From Sinotaia quadrata (taxonomy: Eukaryota > Mollusca > Gastropoda > Architaenioglossa > Viviparidae): DNA of 64,000 bases. The stretch lies in the NCBI GenBank assembly GCA_028829895.1, contig CM054181.1:32086857-32150856 (forward strand), read 5' to 3'. The position numbers and the translations under genes were made by a program. Below the pieces are notes generated by a model, which worked only from the letters and a program-made list of their open reading frames with translations, was not told where the DNA came from and made no database searches. Of this stretch, positions 40,281-51,400 are shown piece after piece (the first letter of the stretch is position 1; the number at the start of each line of letters is the position of its first letter).

Positions 40281-40304
40281 GAGGTCTCAACCGCCCTCCG
40301 TCGG
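40281..40304. repeat. Possible fragment of the dispersed repeat
   Basis: TCTCAACCGCCCTCCGTCGG resembles CTCAACTGCCCTCCGTCG in the 62.6-kb copy. It is too short to be sure. Confidence 0.3.
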
Positions 40305-41310
40305 CACTAGCGATATTATTGTATTCACCTTATCTGTGGCAATGAAAAATAAATACCAAACGATATGTACATTGTATAAGCATTGATAAATTCTACCACC
40401 ATCTTGACTTATACTGCAAAGCGTTATCTACATAAAATGCTAGATACGATCCTCAAGTGGTTGTCACGCTTAAATTTCCCTAAAATTGTCACATTAAAAA
40501 AGGCTTTCATTCTGTTGTCGCACTACGGGAGAAAGGGAACGAACTCGGTGTGCACCCAAATTGTTAAGTCATTTTTTTTTTTTAATTTACAAAATGCTCT
40601 AGACATTCAGGGTCTAGGGCTCTAGGCTGACAATATTCTGTTCATTGAATTTTTAGAATTTTGCCAAGGTTGTCTATGCTGACAAGATTGTTTAGTTTCG
40701 AAAAGGTGGCACACTGCGAGTACTTTCATCTTGGTCAATGCAGATTTCGTCGAATTGTGCTACATGCATAACTTTTTCGTAAATAGGACAGCATGCCTTT
40801 ATGATGATTTTTTTCTCTTTCATTGCAGCAGATACGGTAAACGTTTTAAACTGGGCAGCCAGCGTTTTGTACGCATTCCATGTGTTGCTATATGTGGTGC
40901 TCGAGAAACTGTCGGATTTATAACATTCCTTCGTCAGACCCGCATAATTATCCGGAAGAACTCATTCGTATGATCTTCGGTTTTGGCAGAAAGCTAAATT
41001 CCGGCTGACTCGACTTTCATCTCTGTGCGAGCTGTAATTTTGACTCTAAAATGATTAAATTTATCATTGACATATTCAAATCACAGAGGTCCCTTTGCCT
41101 TTGGGCAATGCAATATTGGAGCTGGTCGTGTAACCCTGATTTTTATAGGCCCTACAGTTATAAAATTACGCATAATATATTTCTTTGTGGATGCTTAGCT
41201 AAATATTAATGCTGGCTATTGTGGTGATGTGTATTTTGTTATTCCATAGGAATAGCTCGATCAGTTTTAAGCTGATCTCTCCTTAGTTGTTCGTGATATA
41301 GGTGTGTGTT
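40305..41310. other. Intergenic, nothing recognised
   Basis: Mixed composition with several 80-codon ORFs on the plus strand (40383, 40731). None has a recognisable domain or good splice context. Confidence 0.35.
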
Positions 41311-41379
41311 CTTAGTGATATATATTTGTGCTTCGTTTGTGATATATTTGATTGCATATTGTTCTTGATATACTTCTAT

Positions 41380-41605
41380 GTTGTTCGTGAGATAATTGTG
41401 TGCTGTTCACGATATAGTTGTGTATATTCGTGATGTAGTTGTGTGTTGTTCGTGATGTAGTTGTGTGTTGTTCGTGATGTAGTTGTGTGTTGTTCGTGAT
41501 GTAGTTGTGTGTTGTTCGTGATGTAGTTGTGTGTTGTTCGTGATATAGTTGTGTGTTGTTCGTGATAGGAGTTGTGTGTTGTTCGTGATAGGAGTTGTAC
41601 ATTTA
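41380..41605. repeat. Tandem repeat of about 20 bp, 9-10 copies
   Basis: Unit GTTGTGTGTTGTTCGTGATG/ATA. The central copies are identical and the edges degenerate. Confidence 0.95.
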
Positions 41606-41949
41606 CAACTAGTTGCTCTCGGTAAATGTATGTCTTTTAATTTGTGTCGCATGTTCACGTTATGTGACACAACGACACCCTTGTTATTGGTTATTATTAT
41701 TATTAATCATCCATAACTAATTACAAGTGATGAGAATCGTAATTTATGTTTTTAATAACTCTCTAGAAGACACCATTTGTCTCTCTCACTTGGCGGATAT
41801 GCGGATGCTGTAAACGTTTTCTCTCTTCGACAACATTAAAAACAAATAGTCACTGTCAAACAATATTTCCGTAGGTGGAAAACTTCTTACCAAAGAAGAA
41901 GATAAATCCGACTTTAATCTATATTTCACTCTTTATACAGTCTTATAAC

Positions 41950-42690
41950 GTAGCACATAATTCGACAGATGAGTATCAATGTAAAAAACAGGATAGTTCT
42001 TATCAGGGAAGAGAAATGGAGTTATAGAGATTTTAGCGATAATAGTTTTATATAACCTTGTCTAGGCGATGCCACATTATTCTTTCACATGTTTCTGCAA
42101 CAGTCACAAGTTTATTGTCACAATAGAAATGTCAGTTTCACACATTCCTCCTGCAAGCTTGTAGAATGTTCCATGAGCCACTGTTCTCTCCAGACTGATC
42201 TGGGCACTTCTTCACTGTATTAGTTCCTTCAAGCAAAACAGCAATGTAGCAATTTCCAGTAATTTCCTTGTACCAGAAATTCCACGATGTAGTCGAGCAT
42301 ACTTTGCCGCCATACACCAACAGAGTGCAGTGTATCCTTACACTTATATACTGGGGGTAGAAACTTCCAATCTACCCAGTCGTAGCAGTCTATAAATCAG
42401 TAAACCGGAATGTTCTGGTAAAAACAAAAAGGCTGCTTTTCCCCTATAAGTATATAATCAGAGAATAAGTGCTAAGTTTTCCAGTTTATTCATATCTAAC
42501 TCCATTCTTTATTACATTCAAGTCTCAACTTAAGTTTCCTGCATCAGTATTTATTAGCCCAATACATGCCTACAGCATAATAAATACAACATATCAGTTT
42601 TATGAACAGGTTCACTAGAAACAAGTGTTTAGAATGCTACATACAAGTATCATAATTCACAATTTGTAGAAATAATAGTCTAACTCACAT
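41950..42690 (-). other. Inverted-duplication unit A, with a candidate Cys-containing frame
   Basis: Read on the minus strand this unit aligns through its length with 46970-47690 on the plus strand. Matched landmarks in order: TTTGTAGAAATA, GCATACAGCATAATAAATAC-type sequence (other strand), GCAGGAAAC..AAGTTGAGAC, a short frame, GTGAC(TCT)GTTGCA, and GGTTATATAAAA..TATTATCGC with GATAAGAACTATC. A TATATAAG box lies at 42343-42350 (minus), about 30 bp before the frame. I do not recognise the product. Confidence 0.6.
42138..42320 (-). CDS. Candidate small cysteine-containing exon or peptide in unit A
   Basis: A 60-codon minus-strand frame with four cysteines: LVYGGKVCSTTSWNFWYKEI, TGNCYIAVLLEGTNTVKKCP, then a tail with SWNILQACRRNV and a stop. 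The corresponding stretch of unit B reads LMYGAMYADCIGQFWCKEDN then RNCFVCYSDRGN. They share Y-G, F-W-x-K-E and N-C, the length difference is exactly one codon, and the frame is kept up to the stop in B. The first codon is TTG, so it would have to be an internal exon; no clean acceptor was pinned down. It may be a real but diverged small protein, or chance preservation in a duplicated noncoding unit. Confidence 0.3.
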   Translation of the reverse strand: MVYGGKVCSTTSWNFWYKEITGNCYIAVLLEGTNTVKKCPDQSGENSGSWNILQACRRNV

Positions 42691-42848
42691 ATCTTTGCCT
42701 GGTGATGTCCTTAATATTAGAGTTCATTTCATTATACGTGTGTTGTGCGTGTGTATGTGGGTGCTTGTGTGTAGGAGTGCGTATATTAGTGCTGTGTATG
42801 CGTATATATGTGCATGGGTGTGTATGAGTATTGGTGTGGTTACTGTAT

Positions 42849-42862
42849 TATTATTATTATTA

Positions 42863-42915
<53 letters not shown>
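42849..42915. repeat. (TTA)n microsatellite
   Basis: ATT/TTA triplet run with one ATC interruption. Confidence 0.98.
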
Positions 42916-42919
42916 TGAA

Positions 42920-43740
42920 GATAGCAGTAGATTACATCCAGCGTAAGAAATAAGAAAAAGTGAAAACACAATTGTGAAAATTAACTTTGACCTTGAGCGT
43001 TCACTGAATGATGATATTTCATCCGTCTCTAAACTATTTTTTAGTTTTATTTAGTTTGCTTAATTATTTTCGAACTATTTAGCAATTTATTCATGCCAGC
43101 TGTCAGAAGCGTGGGTGTATGCGAGCGATCGTCAACGAGTGTCAGAGAAAAAAGGTTTTATTCAGTTCATTTATAAATTGACAAGGGCTTATTTGCTTTT
43201 GAGGTTAATTCTTTTACAATTGCAGAAGACTGTTGAATCCGTTTTTAAAGTGGCAAGATGTATAAGTCACAATTTGTGTGATTTCAAACATACTGAGTCA
43301 CAAGTACTTGAAGGACAAACTTCTACTCAGTCAATTTCTAACTAAAAGTATGTTTTAACTCTCACGTACTGCAGCTTTATTAACAATTTCTTGTTTATAA
43401 TAATTCTCTTATAGTTTATAATTTGACAAATATTTTTTCTTTCACACATTTAAATTGTCTGTGATCTATTCAATCTACGGGTAGGCAAGGTATGTTTTGC
43501 GTAGTCGACAAAATACAATTAATATTAAACTAATGAAAGCAAATATATATCTCGTTTCCTAACATAAATTATATGAAGGTTGCTACTCACAAACTTTACT
43601 TTAAATAGTAATAGATATGTAACACATTTGTATTGTAATATTTCTCTATTCATAAAAGCTTTTATTTCAAGTGGCGCTAATAAAGAAATTAATTACTTCA
43701 ACACAATTTTATATCAGGTCTGTCTCTCTTCTCTATTTCT
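42920..43740. other. Intergenic, nothing recognised
   Basis: AT-rich; the ORF at 43115-43345 has no recognisable features. Confidence 0.35.
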
Positions 43741-43754
43741 GTCTGTATTTCTCT

Positions 43755-43830
43755 AACTATCTATCAAATATCTATCTATCTATCTATCTTCTATCTATCT
43801 ATCTATCTATCTTCTATCTATCTATCTCTA
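43755..43830. repeat. (TCTA)n microsatellite
   Basis: TATC/TCTA units with TTC interruptions. Confidence 0.95.
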
Positions 43831-44410
43831 TGCTTGTGTATTTAGTAAGGACGTACTATTACGTACCTCACAAAACACTACACTTCAACACCAGGTACTC
43901 ACCGCCACAAAGCACTTACGCTTTATTATGCAAGCCCACAATTTAATTCGTATTACCGCCGACTTTAAATGGCATTCAAAATTAAATACCACTTTTATTG
44001 CTGCAACATTTTTATGAACAATACTTTATGAACTTATATACGCAATTGTGTTTCTTTTGGAAACAGATCTTTAGAGTGAGCGCAGGAAGTCAAGGTTGAA
44101 AGTGACATTTAAAGTAAGTGTATTGAATTTTCAAGCACACTGGAAATTATATGTACACTCTATTCGTCTTTATTAACCTTAATTCCATAAAGGGGAGGTG
44201 GTTAAATAAATATAAATATCTTTAATCAGCATGTTCATTCTTGATTACAATCAGTCTGGTAGACTAACAAAAGTTGGATGGAATGATGACTGAATGGACG
44301 AATATGTTGCCTGATGAACATGACAATATGTAATTGGATACAATATCAGTAGACATTCAAATACATATTTATTTAGACTTTTAGATGATAATGTTCACAT
44401 AAAAAGTAAC
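43831..44410. other. Intergenic, nothing recognised
   Basis: No ORF of note and no repeat structure seen. Confidence 0.35.
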
Positions 44411-44412
44411 TT

Positions 44413-44414
<2 letters not shown>

Positions 44415-44443
<29 letters not shown>
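44415..44443. repeat. (GA)n microsatellite
   Basis: Pure GA run followed by GGAGGGAGGG. Confidence 0.95.
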
Positions 44444-44447
<4 letters not shown>

Positions 44448-44524
44448 AGGGAGGGATAAAGGAATATTTTCTGACTATTACTTTCTGTTATCATATCCAA
44501 TCTTGGATCAGTGTCAAATCCCCC

Positions 44525-44698
44525 AAGGTGAGCTGTTTACTAGCACCAGACAAGGTGAGCTGTGTACTAGCACCAGATAAGGTGAGCTGTGTACTAGCAC
44601 CAGACAAGGTGAGCTATGTACTAGCACCAGATAAGGTGAGCTGTGTACTAGCACCAGACAAGGTCAGCTGTGTACTAGCACCAGACAAGGTGCGGGAA
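44525..44698. repeat. 27-bp tandem repeat, 6-7 copies
   Basis: Unit GGTGAGCTGTGTACTAGCAC then CAGACAA. Because 27 is 9 codons, the plus strand reads VSCVLAPDK repeatedly. Near-identical copies suggest recent expansion. Confidence 0.96.
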
Positions 44699-44904
44699 GG
44701 CATAATGCAAGCAACAGTTTGGATTTAGGAGTCAATGAATGTTAGAACTTTGTGACAATTGTAGTCTAGCGGAATCGTGTATACACGGCATTACAATTTG
44801 TACTACTATATGGGACGTGTGGTTAAGTGAAAGTTACAAGTGAAATCCTCAAAGTAAATTGATTCTGGAAATGGACATCTTTCACGTAGAAAGAGGCTTT
44901 CTAT

Positions 44905-45030
44905 AGGTACCAAACATCAAGTGATTATACAGGTATCCAACATCAAGTGATTGGTGATTGCTACATATATCAAACATCAAGTGATTGCTACAGCTATGAG
45001 ACATCAAATGACTGGTGATTGCTACAGATG
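44905..45030. repeat. Imperfect repeat of ATCAAACATCAAGTGATTGC-type units
   Basis: Four variants of ACATCAAGTGATT lie in about 120 bp. The same phrase recurs at 46512-46530, between the duplicated units. Confidence 0.8.
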
Positions 45031-45180
45031 TGACGCTCAAGAGTCACTCTTGCATGACGGAAAGAGGATTAATGAGAAGGTGTAGATAGCCATTCATGTT
45101 TCACTTTTCTTCGTGAGCTAAGTCAATGTGGATAGTCTCATAGCCTTGGGCTGAGAGTGAGTGACATCTGACTGATGGGA

Positions 45181-45370
45181 TGGTTTCCGACCGGAAGCTT
45201 AAGTATGTAGTTGCAAACACAACTGAATGACGAATGGTGGCTGGAGGGGTGAGATGAGTGACATGTAAATGAAGAGGTGGTTTCCAACCGGAAGCTTAAG
45301 TATTTATTTGTAAACATGACTAAATGACAAACGGTGGCTAGAGGGGTGAGATGATTGACATCGGTTGGCT
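45181..45370. repeat. 97-bp tandem duplication
   Basis: TGGTTTCC.ACCGGAAGCTTAAGTA starts at 45181 and 45278 and continues through GGTGGCT.GAGGGGTGAGATGA, with about 10 percent difference. Confidence 0.9.
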
Positions 45371-45419
45371 GAAACATGAAGTTAGTATAAATGGCCAGTC
45401 AAACTCTATTTCAATACTT

Positions 45420-45760
45420 GTGATCGTTATTTGAAGTCCAATTTCAAAGGCAGACTGTGAGCAGTCATGAGTTGTCATTTTCTATGTGAGAATGAACTTA
45501 AGAATAATTTGTAACTTAGAATTATTGTTTCATGTGTTGCACTTAGAATGATGTTTGTTCATTGATCTAGATACACTGTATGTTCTGGGTTGATTCATTT
45601 AAGATGTATATGTTAGATTAATTATGTATCATTGAATGTATGACTCAGTCATAGATCCATTGAGTTTATAACAGGTGTGTCGAGTGAAGTGTGTATGAGG
45701 GCTAACAATTCTCTTGCAGACACGTAAGTTGAGTTGACTGGAGAGAGAGAGAGGGAGTGT
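45420..45760 (+). other. Diverged third relative of the duplicated unit (unit C)
   Basis: Shares with unit B the sequence before and around the donor-like site: GAGAATG.ACTTAA.AATA, GATGTGTT/CATGTGTT, and GGCTAA.AA..CT.TTGCAG followed by GTAAGTTGAG. A short frame MRANNSLADT precedes the GTAAGT. A possible poly(A) signal (AATAAA near 46172) lies downstream. Similarity beyond the donor is not evident, so relatedness is partial. Confidence 0.4.
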
Positions 45761-46969
45761 AATCGGAAATTCCAAATGGTGGTGAGTGCGGAGATGCCGA
45801 CACGTCATTGCTTCTAATGCCAGCTGAGTTCAAGAGTTTTCATGCAAGTTCTGCATGTAGAAGTTGGGAATGACCCTGGTACCCTATCGACTTTTATGAA
45901 CTATCCATGTGATGTAACGCATGTGTTTTTTCCAATGATGCAACACATGGTTGCCCAACAGAATAAGTCATGTGCTCAGTCATTTATCTCTTATTTATTT
46001 CTTTTCCAGCTCTTTGAAAAGAACTCTTAACCTTAGTTAGAGATTGTTCCCTCGAAGTAGTCATTGTCAATATTGTCTGTATAAGAGATAGGCTTGAACA
46101 TTTATTTGATAGTATATATATATACTGTTTCAAATCTTAGTTGTATTTATATACAATATGCTTATTTTTATAATAAATCTTTATTTCTTTGTTAAACCCT
46201 TGTTATGCTTGTTAATTGATACATGTCTGGAGTAGTCAGTGGGTGGATGGGGAATGGAGTCAGTGATTGGATGAATGCTAGTAAGATGATGAAATACATT
46301 ACTCTTTAAACAAGAAGTTCCACCTGTGAACATATTATTATGTGTAGGTAGTATGTTTATTTACAGTGGGTCATGGATGTGAAATTCATTTGGGAAAACA
46401 TATCTTAAATAAAGATTTAACCACTGATAAGTGATTGTGCATTATTAAATGATAAGATATTCATATAATAATCATAACGGAGGCAGGATGCGTTATAGCG
46501 CCACGACAGCCATCAAACATCAAGTGATTAATATAGCTCTCTGTTGCAGAGTAAATTTGCCAATCCTTATTTTTACATTTAATTTTTATATAAATTGTTA
46601 AATTGTCAAAGTAATCAGACCTTGGGCACTCCTTATCATGGTATTTTTGTAAGTGTCAGAGTTGGAAGTAAACAACCCGATTTGAGAATACTAGAAATTG
46701 CTGATGTAATGCAAACTAGTTCAAATGGGTGAGTAGATTTCAATGCCCAATGGTTATGATTTATGAGAATGAGACCAGCAAATAGGTTGAGATTATAAAG
46801 TTTACCTGCTTTAGAGAAATCTTTTGTTTTATCACTAGAATTTGGTGTGGCAAAGAAGACCAGTCTTGAAAGGTTGCCGTTAGCTTAATTGTGAGTTAAC
46901 TGACTGGTTGAGCGAGAATGGACTTAAAAATATTTCATGCATTTTTACTATTGATGTGTTATACTTGTG
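45761..46969. other. Between units C and B, no gene recognised
   Basis: A 62-codon ORF at 45842-46030 lacks family features. AATAAATCTTTATTTC near 46172 could be a transcript end. A GAGTAAATTTGCC phrase at 46548-46561 also occurs at 9126-9138. Confidence 0.35.
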
Positions 46970-47690
46970 TTTATGTAGAGATGTATTATGTGAGTAGAAT
47001 AGTATTTCTACAAATATTAGAACTATGCTGCTATAGTATAATTAACACTTGACATTGTTTTGATATGCTGTATTTATTATGCTGTATGCATGTATCAGGC
47101 TAATAAATACTGTTGCAGGAAACAGTAAGTTGAGACTGAAATGTAAGAAAGAACGGAGTTATAAACTGGAAACTTAGCATTTGTTCCCTGATTATATTTT
47201 TACAGGAACAAGCAGCCTTTCTATCATTGTGTGATATGAATCTTTGTGTCCACTGATTATTTGACTGTGGTAAACGCAGGAAGAATTTACTGCAGTGTGT
47301 GAGTGTGGAGAATGCACTACACTTTGTTGATGTATGGTGCAATGTATGCTGACTGCATAGGGCAATTCTGGTGCAAGGAAGATAATAGAAATTGCTTTGT
47401 TTGTTATTCAGATAGAGGAAACTAGTATGTCAGAAAAAAAAAACCTAAGTTCCCTTTGAGGGAATAGCAGCAGATCTGTGTTTTCGGTGTGAGGAGAGAA
47501 AACATATGGAAATAGACATGGATAATGAAATTGTGACTCTGTTGCAAAAGCATGCTATTGAAACAGTGCTTAATTCAGGTTATATAAAAACTGTTATCGC
47601 CTATCTCTAATAAATCCATTTCTGTTCTTAGATAAGAACTATCATATGATTTGTATTGGCACCATTTTTAAATTGTATTTTAAGATATAA
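46970..47690 (+). other. Inverted-duplication unit B
   Basis: Plus-strand counterpart of 41950-42690. It carries a consensus-like donor CAGGAAACA-GTAAGTTGAG that unit A has lost (CTTAAGTTGAG). Downstream is a frame at about 47323-47406 that reads LMYGAMYADCIGQFWCKEDN and stops early. Then come GTGACTCTGTTGCA, TATATAAAAACTGTTATCGC and an AATAAA at about 47610. Identity to unit A looks moderate, so the duplication is old. Confidence 0.6.
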
Positions 47691-48190
47691 GAGTGTGAAA
47701 TATAGAAATTATTTAAACTTTCGTGGAAATATTGATGTAAAGTAATCGTTTCTCATTGTATTTGTATTATATATAAAAAACAAGATTCTGTTCATGACAA
47801 CACATGTCTCTATCACGTCAAAAACAGTGGCATGCTATTATTCTTTGGATGCCAACTTGAATGTCAAACCACTATAAAAGTAGTGAGTTTAAACATGTTC
47901 TGAACCCTGACATCTTAATTAATCGTAGTCTCAAGTTTCCCAACTCCCCAAGTAGGTAATCTTTACTCTAACTTGTTGCTGGCCAGGTCAATGCAAGTGA
48001 ACCTATAGTCCCAGTGTCTGTAGGAGTGGACCTAAGAATGGACCGCATCTCTTGGCTGATGAGATTCAGACTGGTTATGAAAAGTGTCACTCGTGATAGG
48101 AAAACCTGGAAAATAGATGTCAGATAACTTAAATAGACAAGTTAAAGAAATATAAAATTATTCTGCCTTTCAGATCCACATGTGTGCTCC
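47691..48190. other. Intergenic, nothing recognised
   Basis: No repeat or coding structure seen. Confidence 0.35.
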
Positions 48191-48300
48191 TATATTGAGT
48201 GATTGTCTCCTAAAGTGGGTGACTGTCTCCTATAGTGGGTGACTGTCTCCTAAAGTGGGTGACTGTCTCCTATAATGAGTGACTGTTTCCTATAGTATAT
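48190..48300. repeat. 20-bp tandem repeat, about 5 copies
   Basis: Unit GTGACTGTCTCCTATAGTGG, with A/T and G/A variants. Confidence 0.93.
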
Positions 48301-49000
48301 TTCCCAGACTCACTAATTATGAGTCTAAGGACTTGTGGGATTATCTGGATTTTATAATACAGTTATTTATTGCCAGCAAAGTCTGGCACCTTGTATGAGG
48401 GGACACCAGACAAAAATACTGTTGTGACTTCTCCATCTACACATTATGTGCTCATGCTAAGATGCCAAGCAATGCTTGAACCAAAGAACAACACACTGAC
48501 TGTAAATAGCTGAGGGACAGGTTTGCTTCTGGTCAAAGATAAGTGGAAAAAGTAGAGACTCAGAAAGACATTGCTACTGACACTGCTATTGCCTTTTAAT
48601 AATGCTTATGTAAGACTATGTGCACTAAAATCCTCTGTGAATAGTGATGGCATTGAGCCAAGTTTTATCCTAATCCATATTGACATTTATCTCATTATTT
48701 CCATTTTATTTAACTTTAATTTCCTTTTTTAAATTTATCTTAAAGTTATAGGTATTGACTTCATTTATCATCAAGTGCATATGTGTTATAGAGACTGCAT
48801 TCACAAAGGGTCTGGAAGCTCGAGCTAGATAAAAGTTAATATTTAGCATAAGACTAGACGTGAGTTGTGTTGTCATTTGTGGTCCGTCCTTTGTATCTGT
48901 TATTGAAAGTGCGTGCATGTGACTGGGAAAATGGTTTAAGTTTCCAGTAAGCATCGAGGGAGTAATTAAACAACATTTTATTCTTCTCCTCTCTCCCTCT
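48301..49000. other. Intergenic; one unexplained minus-strand ORF
   Basis: The minus frame at 48706-49026 is open for 106 codons but shows no known domain, and its 5' end overlaps a tandem repeat. Probably chance. Confidence 0.3.
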
Positions 49001-49007
49001 CTTACTT

Positions 49008-49190
49008 TCACATGTGAACACGTCACACTAGTTGTCAGGTAAAGTAAGAACTAGTTTTGTGTCATGCACATGTGAACACGTCACACTAGTTGTCACATAA
49101 AGTAAGAACTAGTTTTGTGTCATGCACATGTGAACACGTCACACTAGTTGTCACATAAAGTAAGAAATAGTTTTGTGTCATTCAGAACAC
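49008..49190. repeat. 58-bp tandem repeat, 3 copies
   Basis: CATGTGAACACGTCACACTA recurs at 49011, 49069 and 49127, followed by GTTGTCA..TAAAGTAAGAA. Confidence 0.96.
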
Positions 49191-50400
49191 ATAATTAGCC
49201 TTAGTAATAGTCCCGTTAAACAGGGACTAATTTTGTGTTATTCAGAACACAAATACTGGAGTATCACGCCGACACTGCAGTTCTTTACACAAGGAAGGAA
49301 ATGATCCAGTCATTATGATTACAATATGTCAATATAAGTACACGACACAGCGTGGTATAGAATGTAATATGTAATTCAAGAATAGAGTTTCATGGTTTAG
49401 AATATAAATGATGTGGTTTAGAAAATATCGACAAACTTAATGAAGGAGCTATTTACGGTGGTTTAGTTTATGAAAATAAATGACGTAGCTATTATTGTTT
49501 ATAAAATGTTGATGCTGTGTAGAACATCTCAGCAATCGCAACGATTGTCTTGTCCCTAAAATTACAGAATTACAATGAATCATTGTTTAGTAATTTATTA
49601 TAGTCTATTCTGTAATCGATTTCAGTTGTGGTGCATTGACTAACCACTAAAGACTCTTTTTTCTTTGTTATCACTTTCTTACACAACCACACACATAAAT
49701 ACAGACGTACATATACGCTCACATGCATCGCATAAATAAAACATAAGCTCATACATAAAACATACAACACACTCATACTTAACTCACATCTAAAGCCAGT
49801 TCGTGAGACTGAATAACAGGATACTTAATACACATAACACACAAACAATTTATATTTAATAGATCGAAATACGTTACGTGTCATATAAAATCTTAGTGTA
49901 ATGCTACTACTGTAAAATTGTACTGCTCTTGCATTTAAATCAAATTAAGGAGCACTTAAAGTCGTGGCTTTAAAAAAAAGGTGAATTGATCATTTAATAA
50001 ATATTCCTTCAAACTGTCTCCCCTTTCCGATATGTGGAAAGGGACTGTGATAGTATTCACCTGCACAAAGCCCCTGAAAGAGAAAATAAAAAGCAATTTA
50101 GACTGGGTTATAAAAGACTGGGTGTAATAACGAGAAATATAAAGAATTGCTGCACATGAAAACGGAGAATAAGGTGAGAGAGGCAACTACAACAAAAAAA
50201 AAAAGAGTGGAGAAGAACGGATATGCATTTATATGTCTGTGTGCGTGTGTGTGCGCAAGACTGCTTGCGTTTATGATAATGATGTCGACTAAAATCCCAC
50301 TGTAACATTCGTTTCAGCAGTACAACAGTCGAAAATGTTGTGTTTTGTTTCTATTTTTTTAAAAATTCATTAATCCAGTTTCAGCAACTGTGGATTTCCC
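49191..50400. other. Intergenic, nothing recognised
   Basis: AT-rich with short CA/GT-rich patches. ORFs below 80 codons only. Confidence 0.35.
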
Positions 50401-50409
50401 AGTTAGTAC

Positions 50410-51225
50410 CTGTTGCTCCTTGTGGCAGTATGTGGCAGTTCGTGGCAGTCTTTAGCAGTATATGACAGTTTGTGGAAGTGTGTAGGAGTATGTAACAGCT
50501 TGTGACATTATGTAAATGTTTGTGGAAGTATGTAAAAGCTTGCGGCCATATGTGACAGTTTGTGGGAGTATGTAAAGATATCATGGTGTATGTAGCACTA
50601 CGTGGCAGTTTGTGTTAGCTTGTGGCAGGCAGTATATGATAATTTATGGTAGTATGTGACAGTTATTGGCAGTTTGTAAAGGTTTACTGCAGAATGTAGC
50701 AACAGTTTGTGACAGTTTGTGGCAGTATGTATTAGTTTGTAGCAGTGTGTGACAGTTTGTGGTACTACGTAAAGGTTAGTGGCAGTTAGTAAAGGTTTGT
50801 GGTAGTTTGTAAAGGTTTATTGCAGTATGTAGTTGTGTGTCAGCTTGAAGTAGTATGTGACAGTTTGTAAAGGTTTACTGCAGAATATGGCAGTATGTGA
50901 TAATATGTGACAGTTTGTGAAGGTTTATTGCAGAATGTAGCGGTATGTGATAGTATTTGTCTGTTGGTGGCAGTTGGTAAAGGTTTATTGCAAAATGTAA
51001 CAGTATGTGACGGTTTGTGGCAGTATGTGTCAGTTTGTGGCAGTTTGTAAAGGTTTATTGCAAAATGTAGCAATATTTGATAGTATGTGTCAGCTTATGT
51101 CATTTTGTAAGGGTTTATTGCAGAATGTAGCGGTATGTGATAGTATTTGTCTGTTGGTGTCAGTTGGTAAAGGTTTATTGCACATGTAGCAGTATTTGAC
51201 GTTTTGTGGCAGTACGAGGTTATTT
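50410..51225. repeat. Complex degenerate minisatellite of about 11-12-bp subunits
   Basis: Hundreds of bases of GTGGCAGT / ATGTGACAGT / TTGTAAAGGT / TTATTGCAGAATGTAGC units. Larger blocks of about 110 bp (AAAGGTTTATTGCAGAATGT) also recur. Minus-strand ORFs here (rich in CHK, HTVT, KPL) are by-products of the repeat. Confidence 0.9.
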
Positions 51226-51239
51226 CCGAAGATCCTGAA

Positions 51240-51400
51240 TGTCTTCTAGAAATTTGTGACAGTCCGTGACACAGAAATGATTTGTGACAGTCCATGACAC
51301 AGAAATGATTAGTACACAGTCCATGACACAGACATGATTTTCACACAATCCAAGACACAGAAATGGTTTGTACACAGTCCGTGACAGAAATGATTTGAAC
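51240..51400. repeat. Tandem repeat of about 28-30 bp, about 5 copies
   Basis: Unit ACAGTCCATGACACAGAAAT then GATTTGT, moderately variable. Confidence 0.92.

Noticed and set aside
48706..49026. 106-codon minus-strand ORF
   Set aside because: Overlaps a tandem repeat at its 5' end and shows no known domain, splice support or codon bias that I can see.
50381..51295. Several ORFs rich in Cys, His, Thr and Lys
   Set aside because: All follow from the GTGGCAGT/TTGTAAAGG minisatellite in different frames; zinc-finger spacing is absent.
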